This document shows, piece by piece, positions 1-8,066 of a DNA stretch of 64,000 nucleotides. Within the stretch, counting starts at the first letter, position 1. Each line of letters begins with the position of its first letter. Both the position numbers and the translations under genes were made by a program. The notes beneath the pieces are model-generated. The model did no database searches. It was not told the origin of the DNA and saw only the letters and a list, made by a program, of their open reading frames with translations. The DNA is from Evansella vedderi (GTDB lineage Bacteria; Bacillota; Bacilli; Bacillales; Salisediminibacteriaceae): NCBI RefSeq assembly GCF_030813435.1, contig NZ_JAUSUG010000014.1, forward strand, positions 101,454 to 165,453, read 5' to 3'.

Positions 1-188
1 CTTCCCTGAATTCTATAAATATACCCTTCGGCTGTTAATTGTTGTAATGCATTTCTTACGGTCGTACGGCTAACATTATACCTATTACAAAGCTCGGCTT
101 CCGTTGGTAATTGTGTATTTGGCAGTAGTTCACCTTTATTTATCATTTCAATGATTTCATTTTTTATATAAGAGTGAAGTGGTTCCAA
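1..188 (-). CDS. GntR-family regulator, N-terminal part only
   Basis: Only the first 62 codons are inside the window. They encode the winged helix-turn-helix of a GntR-family repressor: the core [20 protein letters not shown] is typical of the HutC/NagR (YvoA) branch. The likely start is a TTG at 188, preceded by AGGAGG. The gene is divergent from nagA-nagB, so a role as the GlcNAc-responsive repressor is plausible, but the effector-binding domain cannot be seen. In B. subtilis the nag regulator lies downstream of nagAB in the same direction, so this layout differs. The family call is firm; the NagR role is inference. Confidence 0.85.
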   Translation of the reverse strand, partial: MEPLHSYIKNEIIEMINKGELLPNTQLPTEAELCNRYNVSRTTVRNALQQLTAEGYIYRIQG

Positions 189-265
189 AGCTAATAATGC
201 CTCCTGTCTTGTATGGGAGATAGACTAGACTGAATTTGTATTTAGTTAAATCATACCACAATCTA

Positions 266-351
266 ATTGTAGGAATAAATTTAATACTACATTTATAAAA
301 AAAGGTGTTAAATGTTATTACAAATTGTTGTATAATTGTAGTAACAAATTA
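266..351. promoter_or_regulatory. nagA promoter and candidate GntR operators
   Basis: A -10 hexamer TATAAT lies at 331-336 with a poor -35. Around it a 15-bp motif ATTGTAGTAACAAAT (335-349) recurs as ATTGTAGGAATAAAT (266-280, 13 of 15 identical) and again inverted at 277-293. Three related copies between a GntR gene and its divergent neighbour are a reasonable operator candidate. The repetition is directly visible; binding is inferred. Confidence 0.45.
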
Positions 352-389
352 AATTGAATTGTATTATTGAGAGGAGGGAGAGTTTAGTT

Positions 390-1556
390 TTGAAAAAATA
401 TGTATTTAAAAATGCGACCCTATATAGTTCCAAAGGGTTTATTAAAGACCCTGTTATAGAAATAAAGGAAGGGCTTATAGCTAACTTTTATCCAATGGAA
501 AAATTAAGAGAAAAACAAATGATTGAGGATTATGTATTTACTGAACCCGTACGAATTGTACCAGGGTTTATCGATTTGCATATACATGGTGCTGCCAATG
601 GGGATGTCATGGACGGTACGGAAGAAGCCCTAGTAACGATAAAAAATGCACTCCCTTCAGAGGGTACGACCGCTTTTTTAGCCACTACGATCACGCAATC
701 TCAGAATGCTAAATTAGAGGCACTAAAGCAAGTAAAGGAAGTTATGACATCAAAGAATAGGGAAGGTGCAGAAATTTTGGGTGTCCATTTAGAAGGGCCA
801 TTTATCTCAGAAAAAAGGGCTGGTGCCCAACCAAAGGAATTTATTTCTGAACCGGATGTGGATCTTTTTAATAAATTTCAAGAAACCGCCGGGGGTGCAA
901 TTAAGTTAATAACAATGGCCCCAGAAGAAAAAGGGGGAATGGAGCTTCTTCGTGAATTGTCCCGAACTGGAGTAGTACCTTCCATCGGACACTCTGATGC
1001 TTACTATAACCTAGTAAAAGAAGCGATGGATTTAGGTGTCTGTCATGCCACTCACCTCTTTAATGGAATGCGTGGTGTACATCACCGAGACCTAGGTGTT
1101 GCAGGAGCAGTATTACTGCACGATGAGATAATAGGAGAAATAATATGTGATGGAATTCATGTATCCCCACCTATGGTTAAGCTAGTTTATAAAAACAAAG
1201 GTGCAGATGGTATCATTCTAATAACAGATTCCATGAGAGCGAAAGGGTTTGAGGAAGGTACCTATGAATTAGGGGGACAAGATGTTTTTGTAAAAAATAA
1301 TCAGGCAACTTTAGAAGATGGAACTCTAGCTGGAAGTATATTAAAAATGAACGAGGCTGTTCGGAATATGATTTCCTTTTCTGGGTGTACTTTTGAAGAA
1401 GCCATTCAAATGGCATCTGCAAACCCAGCAAAGCAAATAGGAGTTTACGATAGAAAAGGCTCCATTGAAATTGGAAAAGATGCAGACTTTGTAGTATTAA
1501 ATGAAAAATTGGAAGTGAAGCAAACGTTTGTGCTCGGAACAAAAGTGTATGGATAA
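390..1556 (+). CDS. nagA: N-acetylglucosamine-6-phosphate deacetylase
   Basis: Cytosolic amidohydrolase that removes acetate from GlcNAc-6-P to give glucosamine-6-P, the step before NagB. Family motifs in order are the metal-binding GFIDLHIHG, the metal-ligand Glu in GVHLEGPF, IGHSDAYY, ATHLFNGMR, CDGIHVSP and the catalytic Asp in LITDSMRAKG. The reading frame is open from 354, but the start is probably the TTG at 390, which follows GAGGAGG at about 11 bases and gives a 388-residue protein of normal length. It is followed after 28 bases by nagB, so the two form one operon. A GntR gene is divergent upstream. Confidence 0.95.
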   Translation: MKKYVFKNATLYSSKGFIKDPVIEIKEGLIANFYPMEKLREKQMIEDYVFTEPVRIVPGFIDLHIHGAANGDVMDGTEEALVTIKNALPSEGTTAFLATTITQSQNAKLEALKQVKEVMTSKNREGAEILGVHLEGPFISEKRAGAQPKEFISEPDVDLFNKFQETAGGAIKLITMAPEEKGGMELLRELSRTGVVPSIGHSDAYYNLVKEAMDLGVCHATHLFNGMRGVHHRDLGVAGAVLLHDEIIGEIICDGIHVSPPMVKLVYKNKGADGIILITDSMRAKGFEEGTYELGGQDVFVKNNQATLEDGTLAGSILKMNEAVRNMISFSGCTFEEAIQMASANPAKQIGVYDRKGSIEIGKDADFVVLNEKLEVKQTFVLGTKVYG

Positions 1557-1584
1557 GCTAAAAACGGCAGTGGAGGTGTAGCTT

Positions 1585-2334
1585 GTGGAGGTTATCGGTG
1601 TCAAAGATTTTAATGAAATGAGTAAACGGGCTGCTCAATTTGTTTATGAGGATTTAGTTAATAGAAGGATAAAAGTAATGGGAATGGCTACTGGAGGGAC
1701 CCCAATTGGGTTTTACAAACAACTAGTAAGGTTATACAAAAAAGGGGACTTTTCCTTTAAGGGTATTCAAACGGTAAACCTAGATGAATACGTTGGATTA
1801 TCTCCTGAAAATCCAAACAGCTATCATCAATATATGTATCAGCATTTGTTTCAACATATTGATATCCAAAGGGACCAAACCCATTTACCAAATGGTGCAG
1901 CAGAAGATTTAGAGAGGGAATGTGTTCGTTACGAACAATTAATTGAAGAATTGGGTGGGATTGACCTTCAATTATTAGGGATTGGAGAAAATGGTCATAT
2001 CGGTTTCAATGAGCCAGGTACATCCTTTCATTCTAATACACATGTTGTTAATCTGACGACTGCAACAAGGGAAGCAAATGCAAGGTATTTTAATGATAGA
2101 AGGGAAGTACCGAAACAAGCTATTACGATGGGGATTGACACAATAATGAAAAGTAAAAAAATCCTTCTTCTTGCTTCTGGAAAGGAAAAAGCGCAAGCGA
2201 TTTATCGACTTCTTTACGATAAGGTTGATGAATCGTGTCCTGCGACCATTTTACAACGACACCCAAACATAACCATTATTGCCGATAATGAGGCGTTAAG
2301 TTTAGTAACAATCACAGATAGAAAGCTAAATTAA
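1585..2334 (+). CDS. nagB: Glucosamine-6-phosphate deaminase
   Basis: Converts glucosamine-6-P to fructose-6-P and ammonia, delivering amino-sugar carbon to glycolysis. The 249 residues carry the family hallmarks ATGGTPIGFYKQL (phosphate loop), NLDEYVGL and the active-site stretch GIGENGHIGFNEPG. Length matches Bacillus NagB (about 242). The GTG start at 1585 has GGAGGTG six to seven bases upstream. Second gene of the nagA-nagB operon, closed by a hairpin terminator. No PTS or other GlcNAc uptake gene is seen in the window. Confidence 0.96.
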   Translation: MEVIGVKDFNEMSKRAAQFVYEDLVNRRIKVMGMATGGTPIGFYKQLVRLYKKGDFSFKGIQTVNLDEYVGLSPENPNSYHQYMYQHLFQHIDIQRDQTHLPNGAAEDLERECVRYEQLIEELGGIDLQLLGIGENGHIGFNEPGTSFHSNTHVVNLTTATREANARYFNDRREVPKQAITMGIDTIMKSKKILLLASGKEKAQAIYRLLYDKVDESCPATILQRHPNITIIADNEALSLVTITDRKLN

Positions 2335-2346
2335 TACATCAAACTA

Positions 2347-2391
2347 AAATACTCATGCGCTCCTAGTAAGGGAACTCATGAGTATTTTTTA
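2347..2391 (+). terminator. Terminator of nagAB
   Basis: Inverted repeat AAATACTCATG / CATGAGTATTT running into a T-tract, 13 bases after the nagB stop. Confidence 0.85.
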
Positions 2392-2427
2392 TTAGTCTCA
2401 AAACTTTATTAAATTAATTAAGAAAGG

Positions 2428-2456
2428 TGTATTTATTGGATTGTTTCATGTATAAT
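2428..2456 (+). promoter_or_regulatory. Possible galK promoter
   Basis: A perfect TATAAT at 2451-2456 has a weak TGTATT 17 bases upstream. A poor -35 would fit regulated expression, possibly through the ROK regulator downstream; this is inference. Confidence 0.4.
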
Positions 2457-2506
2457 TGAACTATAATTTATGGTTATCCTAATTAAATCAAGTGGGAGGT
2501 ACGAAA

Positions 2507-3682
2507 ATGAAAGAAAAGTTAAGTAAAATGTTTAATAAAGTTTACGACACAATAAATGAGGAACAGGAATTACATTATTTCTTCGCCCCTGGTCGGGTAA
2601 ATTTAATTGGGGAGCACACAGATTATAACGGGGGATTGGTTTTCCCGTGTGCCCTTACAGTAGGAACTTATGCTGCTATTAAACAAAGAAAAGATAATTT
2701 AGTCCGATTGTATTCTGATAACTTCCCTGAAAAAGGTATAATTACCGTTTCATTAACGGATCTGGATTACAAGAAAGAGGACGATTGGGCCAACTATCCT
2801 AAAGGTGTTATAGAAACACTTAAAAAGCACGGCTTTGAAGGAAAGGGAGGGTTTGATGCTGTTTATTACGGTAACATTCCTAACGGTGCAGGATTATCCT
2901 CTTCTGCTTCCATTGAGCTTGTGACAGCTGTCCTATGGGATTGGATGAACGATTTCAACCTTGATCGTATACAATTGGTGAAATTCTCCCAAGAGGCGGA
3001 AAATAAGTACATTGGAGTCAATTGCGGAATTATGGACCAGTTTGCTATTGGGATGGGGAAAGAAGAAAATGCTGTGTTACTTGATTGCAACACATTACAT
3101 TATGAGTATGCTCCTGTACAGCTAGAAGGTATGAAACTTGTAATAGCTAACACAAACAAACGGAGAGGGTTAGCTGATTCTAAATACAACGAAAGGCGTT
3201 CTGAATGTGAGAATGCCTTAAAAGACTTGCAAGCTGTTACTGAAATTAATAATCTTTGTGACCTTTCCACAGAGGAATTTGAAAGAATCAAAGATGAAAT
3301 AAAAGATCCAATTGCACAAAAAAGGGCTGCACACGCCATCTCTGAAAATGAGAGGACGAAAATTGCAGCACAAAAGCTAAAGGAAAAAGATGTGATTGCA
3401 TTTGGAAAGCTGATGAATGAATCCCATGTTTCCTTACGAGATGATTACGAAGTAACAGGTGAGTACTTGGATGCATTAGTAAACGCAGCGTGGGAAGAGG
3501 AAAACGTCTTAGGGTCTCGAATGACAGGGGCAGGCTTTGGAGGCTGTACGGTTAGTTTAGTACGTGAAGACAATATGGAGGAAGTTTTAGATCGTATTGC
3601 CTCCAGTTACGAAAAAGCAACAGGAATAAAACCCGACTTTTATATAGTAGGAATCGGCCACGGAGCCAAAAAATTAAATTAA
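2507..3682 (+). CDS. galK: Galactokinase
   Basis: Phosphorylates alpha-D-galactose at C1 with ATP, the entry reaction of the Leloir pathway. GHMP-kinase signatures are all present: the substrate motif PGRVNLIGEHTDYNGG near the N-terminus, the ATP loop PNGAGLSSSASIE and the C-terminal MTGAGFGGCTVSLV. The frame is open from a GTG at 2492, but the ATG at 2507 is preceded by GGGAGG and gives a typical 391-residue protein. galE follows after 166 bases filled by an inverted-repeat element, so galK may or may not be co-transcribed with galE-galT. Confidence 0.96.
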   Translation: MKEKLSKMFNKVYDTINEEQELHYFFAPGRVNLIGEHTDYNGGLVFPCALTVGTYAAIKQRKDNLVRLYSDNFPEKGIITVSLTDLDYKKEDDWANYPKGVIETLKKHGFEGKGGFDAVYYGNIPNGAGLSSSASIELVTAVLWDWMNDFNLDRIQLVKFSQEAENKYIGVNCGIMDQFAIGMGKEENAVLLDCNTLHYEYAPVQLEGMKLVIANTNKRRGLADSKYNERRSECENALKDLQAVTEINNLCDLSTEEFERIKDEIKDPIAQKRAAHAISENERTKIAAQKLKEKDVIAFGKLMNESHVSLRDDYEVTGEYLDALVNAAWEEENVLGSRMTGAGFGGCTVSLVREDNMEEVLDRIASSYEKATGIKPDFYIVGIGHGAKKLN

Positions 3683-3687
3683 TTTAT

Positions 3688-3820
3688 AGGCGTCCTTGAT
3701 TGTTATCTAAAAAGAAGGGAAAGGCGGCGACTCCAGCGTTGCCCACGGAAAGCGTCCGCCTGAAACGGATTTGAGATAAGTTCTTATCTCATTACAACAA
3801 ACTATCTTTAAAAAGTAGCC
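3688..3820. repeat. Intergenic inverted-repeat element (family A)
   Basis: Fills the galK-galE gap. It begins AGGC..TTGATTGTTATCTAAAAAG and ends CAACAAACTATCTTTAAAAAG with TAGCC, diverged relatives of the ends of the elements at 12871 and 16112. The GC-rich core AAAGGCGGCGACTCCAGCG is shared with copies at 12871, 39488 and (inverted) 47411. It contains the perfect palindrome GAGATAAGTTCTTATCTC at 3773-3790. No coding capacity. Confidence 0.65.
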
Positions 3821-3848
3821 AACTTTTTTGATAAAGGAGCGGATATAA

Positions 3849-4844
3849 ATGGCAGTACTAGTTTGTGGTGGAGCAGGTTACATTGGCAGTCACGCCGTAG
3901 CAGATTTACTAGATCGGGGGGAAGAAGTCATTGTTATCGACAACCTTCAGACCGGTCATAAGAAAGCAGTCCTTCCAAAGGCGAAGCTTTATATAGGAAG
4001 CCTACAAAATAGCAACCTCTTAGAGCAAGTTTTTCAAGAAAATGACATTGAATCCGTCATGCACTTTGCAGCAGACTCCCTTGTTGGTGTTAGTGTAAAT
4101 GAGCCTCTTCAATACTATGAAAACAATGTATATGGGGCAATATGCTTATTGAAAAAGATGGCTCAATTTGGTGTGAAAAAAATCGTCTTTTCTTCCACTG
4201 CAGCAACCTATGGGGAACCGGAAAGTGTGCCTATAATGGAGACAGATGTGACAAATCCAACTAATCCCTACGGTGAAACAAAATTAGCTGTAGAGAAGAT
4301 GTTGAAATGGTCAGATAACGCCTATGGTATCAAGCATGTTGTCCTTCGTTATTTTAATGTGGCAGGGGCGCACCCTAAACATCCAATTGGTGAGGATCAC
4401 CAACCAGAAACCCATTTAATCCCCATTGTACTTCAGGTAGCATTAGGGCAGCGAGGTGTCATCAACATTTTTGGGGATGACTATCCAACGGAAGATGGGA
4501 CGTGTATCCGTGATTATATTCATGTATCCGATCTTATAGGTGCACATCTACTTGCATTAGATCATTTAAGAAATGAAGGGGATAGTGACGTCTTTAACCT
4601 TGGTAATGGAAATGGATTCAGTGTGAAACAAATCATTGAAGCAGTAGAAAGGGTGACGGGAAAAGGCATTCCTAAAGAAGTGTCACCAAGAAGAGTGGGA
4701 GATCCGGCTACTCTCATTGCTTCTTCAAAAAAAGCCATTGAGGTATTAGGCTGGCAGCCGAAATATACATCGATAGAGGATATTATTGAGACTGCTTGGA
4801 AATGGCATCAAACCAACCCTAATGGCTATGGAGCCGATGAGTAA
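3849..4844 (+). CDS. galE: UDP-glucose 4-epimerase
   Basis: NAD-dependent short-chain dehydrogenase/reductase that interconverts UDP-galactose and UDP-glucose in the cytosol. It has the N-terminal Rossmann motif GGAGYIGSH, the catalytic region SSTAATYG and the YGETK of the Tyr-x-x-x-Lys pair. The 331 residues match the family. The ATG follows AAAGGAG. The stop is 23 bases before galT, so galE and galT form a tight pair. UDP-sugars are also envelope precursors, so the gene may serve cell-wall synthesis as well. Confidence 0.96.
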   Translation: MAVLVCGGAGYIGSHAVADLLDRGEEVIVIDNLQTGHKKAVLPKAKLYIGSLQNSNLLEQVFQENDIESVMHFAADSLVGVSVNEPLQYYENNVYGAICLLKKMAQFGVKKIVFSSTAATYGEPESVPIMETDVTNPTNPYGETKLAVEKMLKWSDNAYGIKHVVLRYFNVAGAHPKHPIGEDHQPETHLIPIVLQVALGQRGVINIFGDDYPTEDGTCIRDYIHVSDLIGAHLLALDHLRNEGDSDVFNLGNGNGFSVKQIIEAVERVTGKGIPKEVSPRRVGDPATLIASSKKAIEVLGWQPKYTSIEDIIETAWKWHQTNPNGYGADE

Positions 4845-4867
4845 ATATTACTATACGGAGGGATAAG

Positions 4868-6394
4868 ATGAATACAAGTATAAATTATCTTATTGACCGC
4901 TTAATTCAATATGGAATAGAGAAAAATATAATTACCTCTGATGATACAACGTATTCCCGCAATGCTATATTGGAACGTCTCAATATAAAGGAGTATACAG
5001 CACCCGTAGAGGTTGTAGATGCAAAGGGTGTATCTGATCCATCGGAACTTCTTAAACCTATTTTAGATTGGGCGTACGAGTCTGGTTTGTTAAAAAATAA
5101 TACCGTAACAGAAAGGGATTTATTAGATACGAGTATTATGGGGTGCTTAACAGCTAGACCTTCAGAGGTTATCCATGAATTTAAGGCAATAGAGGAAAAA
5201 TACGATCCGCAGACGGCAACAAAATGGTTTTACCAATATAGTAAGGACACTCACTATATTAGACAAGATCGTATTAGAAAAAACTTAAGCTGGGGAGTAA
5301 AAACGGAGTACGGAGAATTAGAAATTACTATTAACTTATCCAAACCTGAAAAGGACCCAAAGGAGATTGCAGCCGCAAAACTAGTGGAATCTTCAAATTA
5401 TCCCCTTTGTTTACTTTGTAAAGAAAATGAAGGGTACGCAGGCAGGTTGAATCATCCAGCAAGGCAAAATTTAAGAACGATCCCCGTTAAGTTAAATGGG
5501 GAATCTTGGAGACTGCAGTTTTCTCCATATGTTTATTATAATGAACATGCTATCATACTTTCAGATAAACATGAGCCCATGAAAATCTCTAAGTTAACGT
5601 TTACTCGTCTGTTAGATTTTGTGGAACGATTCCCCCATTACTTTGTGGGGTCGAATGCAGATTTACCAATTGTAGGAGGCTCTATCCTTAGTCATGATCA
5701 TTACCAAGGAGGGTACCATCAATTCCCTATGGCAGTGGCAGAGGAGGAGGAGACCTTCCATATCCCATCCCTCCCTGGGGTTAGACTAGGTAAAGTAAAG
5801 TGGCCAATGTCCGTTCTTCGAATAACGGGTAAGAATAAATCAGATGTAGTTTATGCGGCAGACTATATTCGTAAAAAGTGGCAAGGGTACAGTGATGAAA
5901 CAGTAGGTGTGTACTCCCATTCAGGTGACATTCCTCATAATACCATAACTCCTATTGCACGAATGGAGGAGGGACAGTTTCAACTAGATATTGTGTTACG
6001 TAACAACCGTACTAATGAAGAGCATCCAATGGGAATATTCCATCCACATGCGGAAGTACATCACATTAAGAAAGAAAATATTGGATTAATTGAAGTAATG
6101 GGGCTAGCTGTTTTACCTGGGAGACTCATTGAAGAAATGAAGCAGTTAGAAGCGGCCATGCTATCTCATAATCCAGAAAAAGCTATTAGGAGCAATGAGA
6201 ATATTATCAAGCACTACCAATGGACCCAGAATATTCTAGGGCGCTATTCAGAGGTTACGAAAGAGAATTGTTATGATATCTTAAAACGCGAATTAGGAAA
6301 GACCTTTGCTGTTATTTTAGAGCATGCAGGGGTATTTAAAAGGGATGAAAAAGGACAACAGGCCTTTCTTCAATTTATTAATAGCTTGAAATAG
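4868..6394 (+). CDS. galT: Galactose-1-phosphate uridylyltransferase, class II
   Basis: Transfers UMP from UDP-glucose to galactose-1-P, releasing glucose-1-P. The 508-residue length and the motifs SILSHDHYQGG and HPHAEVHHIKKENIGL mark the Firmicute class-II family (B. subtilis GalT type), not the shorter zinc-containing E. coli class. ATG at 4868 has CGGAGGG six bases upstream. It lies between galE and a ROK regulator in the same orientation, 37 bases from the latter, consistent with a single transcript. Confidence 0.95.
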   Translation: MNTSINYLIDRLIQYGIEKNIITSDDTTYSRNAILERLNIKEYTAPVEVVDAKGVSDPSELLKPILDWAYESGLLKNNTVTERDLLDTSIMGCLTARPSEVIHEFKAIEEKYDPQTATKWFYQYSKDTHYIRQDRIRKNLSWGVKTEYGELEITINLSKPEKDPKEIAAAKLVESSNYPLCLLCKENEGYAGRLNHPARQNLRTIPVKLNGESWRLQFSPYVYYNEHAIILSDKHEPMKISKLTFTRLLDFVERFPHYFVGSNADLPIVGGSILSHDHYQGGYHQFPMAVAEEEETFHIPSLPGVRLGKVKWPMSVLRITGKNKSDVVYAADYIRKKWQGYSDETVGVYSHSGDIPHNTITPIARMEEGQFQLDIVLRNNRTNEEHPMGIFHPHAEVHHIKKENIGLIEVMGLAVLPGRLIEEMKQLEAAMLSHNPEKAIRSNENIIKHYQWTQNILGRYSEVTKENCYDILKRELGKTFAVILEHAGVFKRDEKGQQAFLQFINSLK

Positions 6395-6431
6395 TATTGA
6401 GGTTAAGGGAGATAGTCAATGGGGGATAATA

Positions 6432-7640
6432 ATGGATTCACAAATTGCAGGAAGCTTTCAATTAATGAAGTCGATGAACCGGTCTTTAGTACTCAATACA
6501 ATTCGGATTAATGGTTCTATATCACGAGCAGAAGTAGCAAAAAAAACAAAACTAACCCCTCCAACTGTAACAAATATTGTAAGTGAACTATTGAAAGAGG
6601 ATTTAATATTAGAGAGGAATACAGGGGTATCTAGTGGAGGTCGGAAGCCTATTTTATTAACAATCAACCCTAATCATTATGTAATTGGAGTTGATGTAGG
6701 TGTTCGAAAAATTCGCTATGCCCTCTCTGATTTAGACGGAAATTTACTCATAAGTAAAGTTCAGGCAATGCCACTTACGATTGATGAGGAAGGGTTATTA
6801 GATATAATAATTCAGCTAATCGAAGAAATACTTGATGATAGCCGAACAAACCTTGACCGTGTCATTGGCATAGGTGTTGCCATGCATGGGATAGTAGACA
6901 GTAAATCAGGGATATCCCTCTATGCACCTACACTTGGTTTAAGGAACATCCCAATAAAACAACGTTTAGAAAAGTCGTTTCAAATGCCAGTAAGGGTGGA
7001 AAATGATGCTAAGTCAATGGCTTTGGGAGAAAAATGGTTTGGGATGGGGAAAGATGATCAGAATCTTATTTCTATTAATGTAGGGGAAGGAATTGGTGCT
7101 GGAGTAATTTTGAATAACCGAATCTTCGATGGGAATGATAGCATTGCAGGTGAAATAGGCCATACAATCATCGATTTAGACGGACCACAATGCTCTTGCG
7201 GCAGTTTTGGGTGTTTTCAAACTTACGCGTCTGGTCAAGCCTTACGAGAGAGAACCTTAAAGGAAGTCTCCCTAGGAAGAAAAACATTGTTAACAGATAA
7301 AGCTAATGGAGATTATAGAAAAATAGACGGTCCCATAATATATCAGTGTGCCTTAGCAGGAGACCCCCTTTCTATAGAAATGTTAGAGAAGACAGGAAGG
7401 TATATTGGAATTGGCATTGTAAACGTCATTCATTTATTTAATCCGTCCCTTGTTATTATTGGCGGCGGCGTGTCGAAAGCTGGAGATTTTATATTAGAGC
7501 CATTAAAGGAAATTGTTCAATCGAGAGCGCTTACGTCGAAGGCTAAGGAGTCAAAAATAATTTTGTCTGCCCTAGGGGAAGAGGGATCATTGATCGGAGC
7601 AGTTACCTTAGTTTTATCAGACATGTTTGTGTACCATTAA
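6432..7640 (+). CDS. ROK-family transcriptional regulator (NagC/XylR type)
   Basis: The N-terminal winged helix (about residues 15-65; SISRAEVAKKTKLTPPTVTN) is joined to a ROK sugar-kinase-like fold. The fold has the phosphate motif GVDVGVRK, the conserved VENDA and the zinc-binding ROK signature CSCGSFGC. Proteins of this build are sugar-responsive repressors. Its place directly after galT suggests it senses a sugar or sugar phosphate of the Leloir pathway and controls the gal genes; the ligand cannot be told from sequence. ATG at 6432 follows GGGGGAT. A family-A repeat follows the gene. Confidence 0.9.
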   Translation: MDSQIAGSFQLMKSMNRSLVLNTIRINGSISRAEVAKKTKLTPPTVTNIVSELLKEDLILERNTGVSSGGRKPILLTINPNHYVIGVDVGVRKIRYALSDLDGNLLISKVQAMPLTIDEEGLLDIIIQLIEEILDDSRTNLDRVIGIGVAMHGIVDSKSGISLYAPTLGLRNIPIKQRLEKSFQMPVRVENDAKSMALGEKWFGMGKDDQNLISINVGEGIGAGVILNNRIFDGNDSIAGEIGHTIIDLDGPQCSCGSFGCFQTYASGQALRERTLKEVSLGRKTLLTDKANGDYRKIDGPIIYQCALAGDPLSIEMLEKTGRYIGIGIVNVIHLFNPSLVIIGGGVSKAGDFILEPLKEIVQSRALTSKAKESKIILSALGEEGSLIGAVTLVLSDMFVYH

Positions 7641-7647
7641 TTCTAAA

Positions 7648-7765
7648 AGCTGTATATAAAAGTTGTTTTTAAGAGAATACATTTATTTTGCTTGGATCCG
7701 CTACATGTGGACGCTTTCCGCTTCTCCAAGCTTTTAAAAAAGGAACAAAGTTTACGAAAACAGCC
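7648..7765. repeat. Intergenic inverted-repeat element (family A)
   Basis: Left end AAAGTTGTTTTTAAGAGAAT and right end GGAACAAAGTTTACGAAAAC match the arms of the element at 47411-47582. The core GCTTGGATCCGCTAC, then CGCTTCTCCAAGC, is inverted around the centre, so the whole unit can fold into one hairpin. It lies between the ROK gene and pgcA, back to back with a family-B element. An ORF crossing it (from 7692) is an artefact of the repeat. Confidence 0.7.
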
Positions 7766-7774
7766 TTTTAAAAA

Positions 7775-7946
7775 AGCTCTGTTAGTCTTTGTTGTTGATT
7801 TATGCTACAGGAGCTCGCTTTCCGCGGGCAACGCCTCAGCCTCCTCGTCCCTGCGGGGTCTTCGGCAGTTGCTTTTCCCGCTGGAGTCTCGCCCCTTTCG
7901 CAAAATCAACGCATATCCAAAATCAACACTATCCACTAACAGAGCC
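7775..7946. repeat. Intergenic inverted-repeat element (family B)
   Basis: Ends are inverted: AGCTCTGTTA at the left and TAACAGAGCC at the right, with inner TGTTGATTT / AAAATCAACG. The core (CGCTTTCCGCGGGCAACG, then CTCCTCG) is the reverse of the core seen at 12871-13209. Together with the family-A unit it occupies most of the 426-base gap between the ROK gene and pgcA; I see no gene there. Confidence 0.7.
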
Positions 7947-8066
7947 TTTTAAAAAAAGATGTTGTAGAAGCAGCATCTTTTTTGTCGTAAATAATTTATT
8001 GGTTTTAAATTATGAACATATTATGATAGAGTTATGCAAAATTTTTGATCTAAAGGAGAGAAATAG

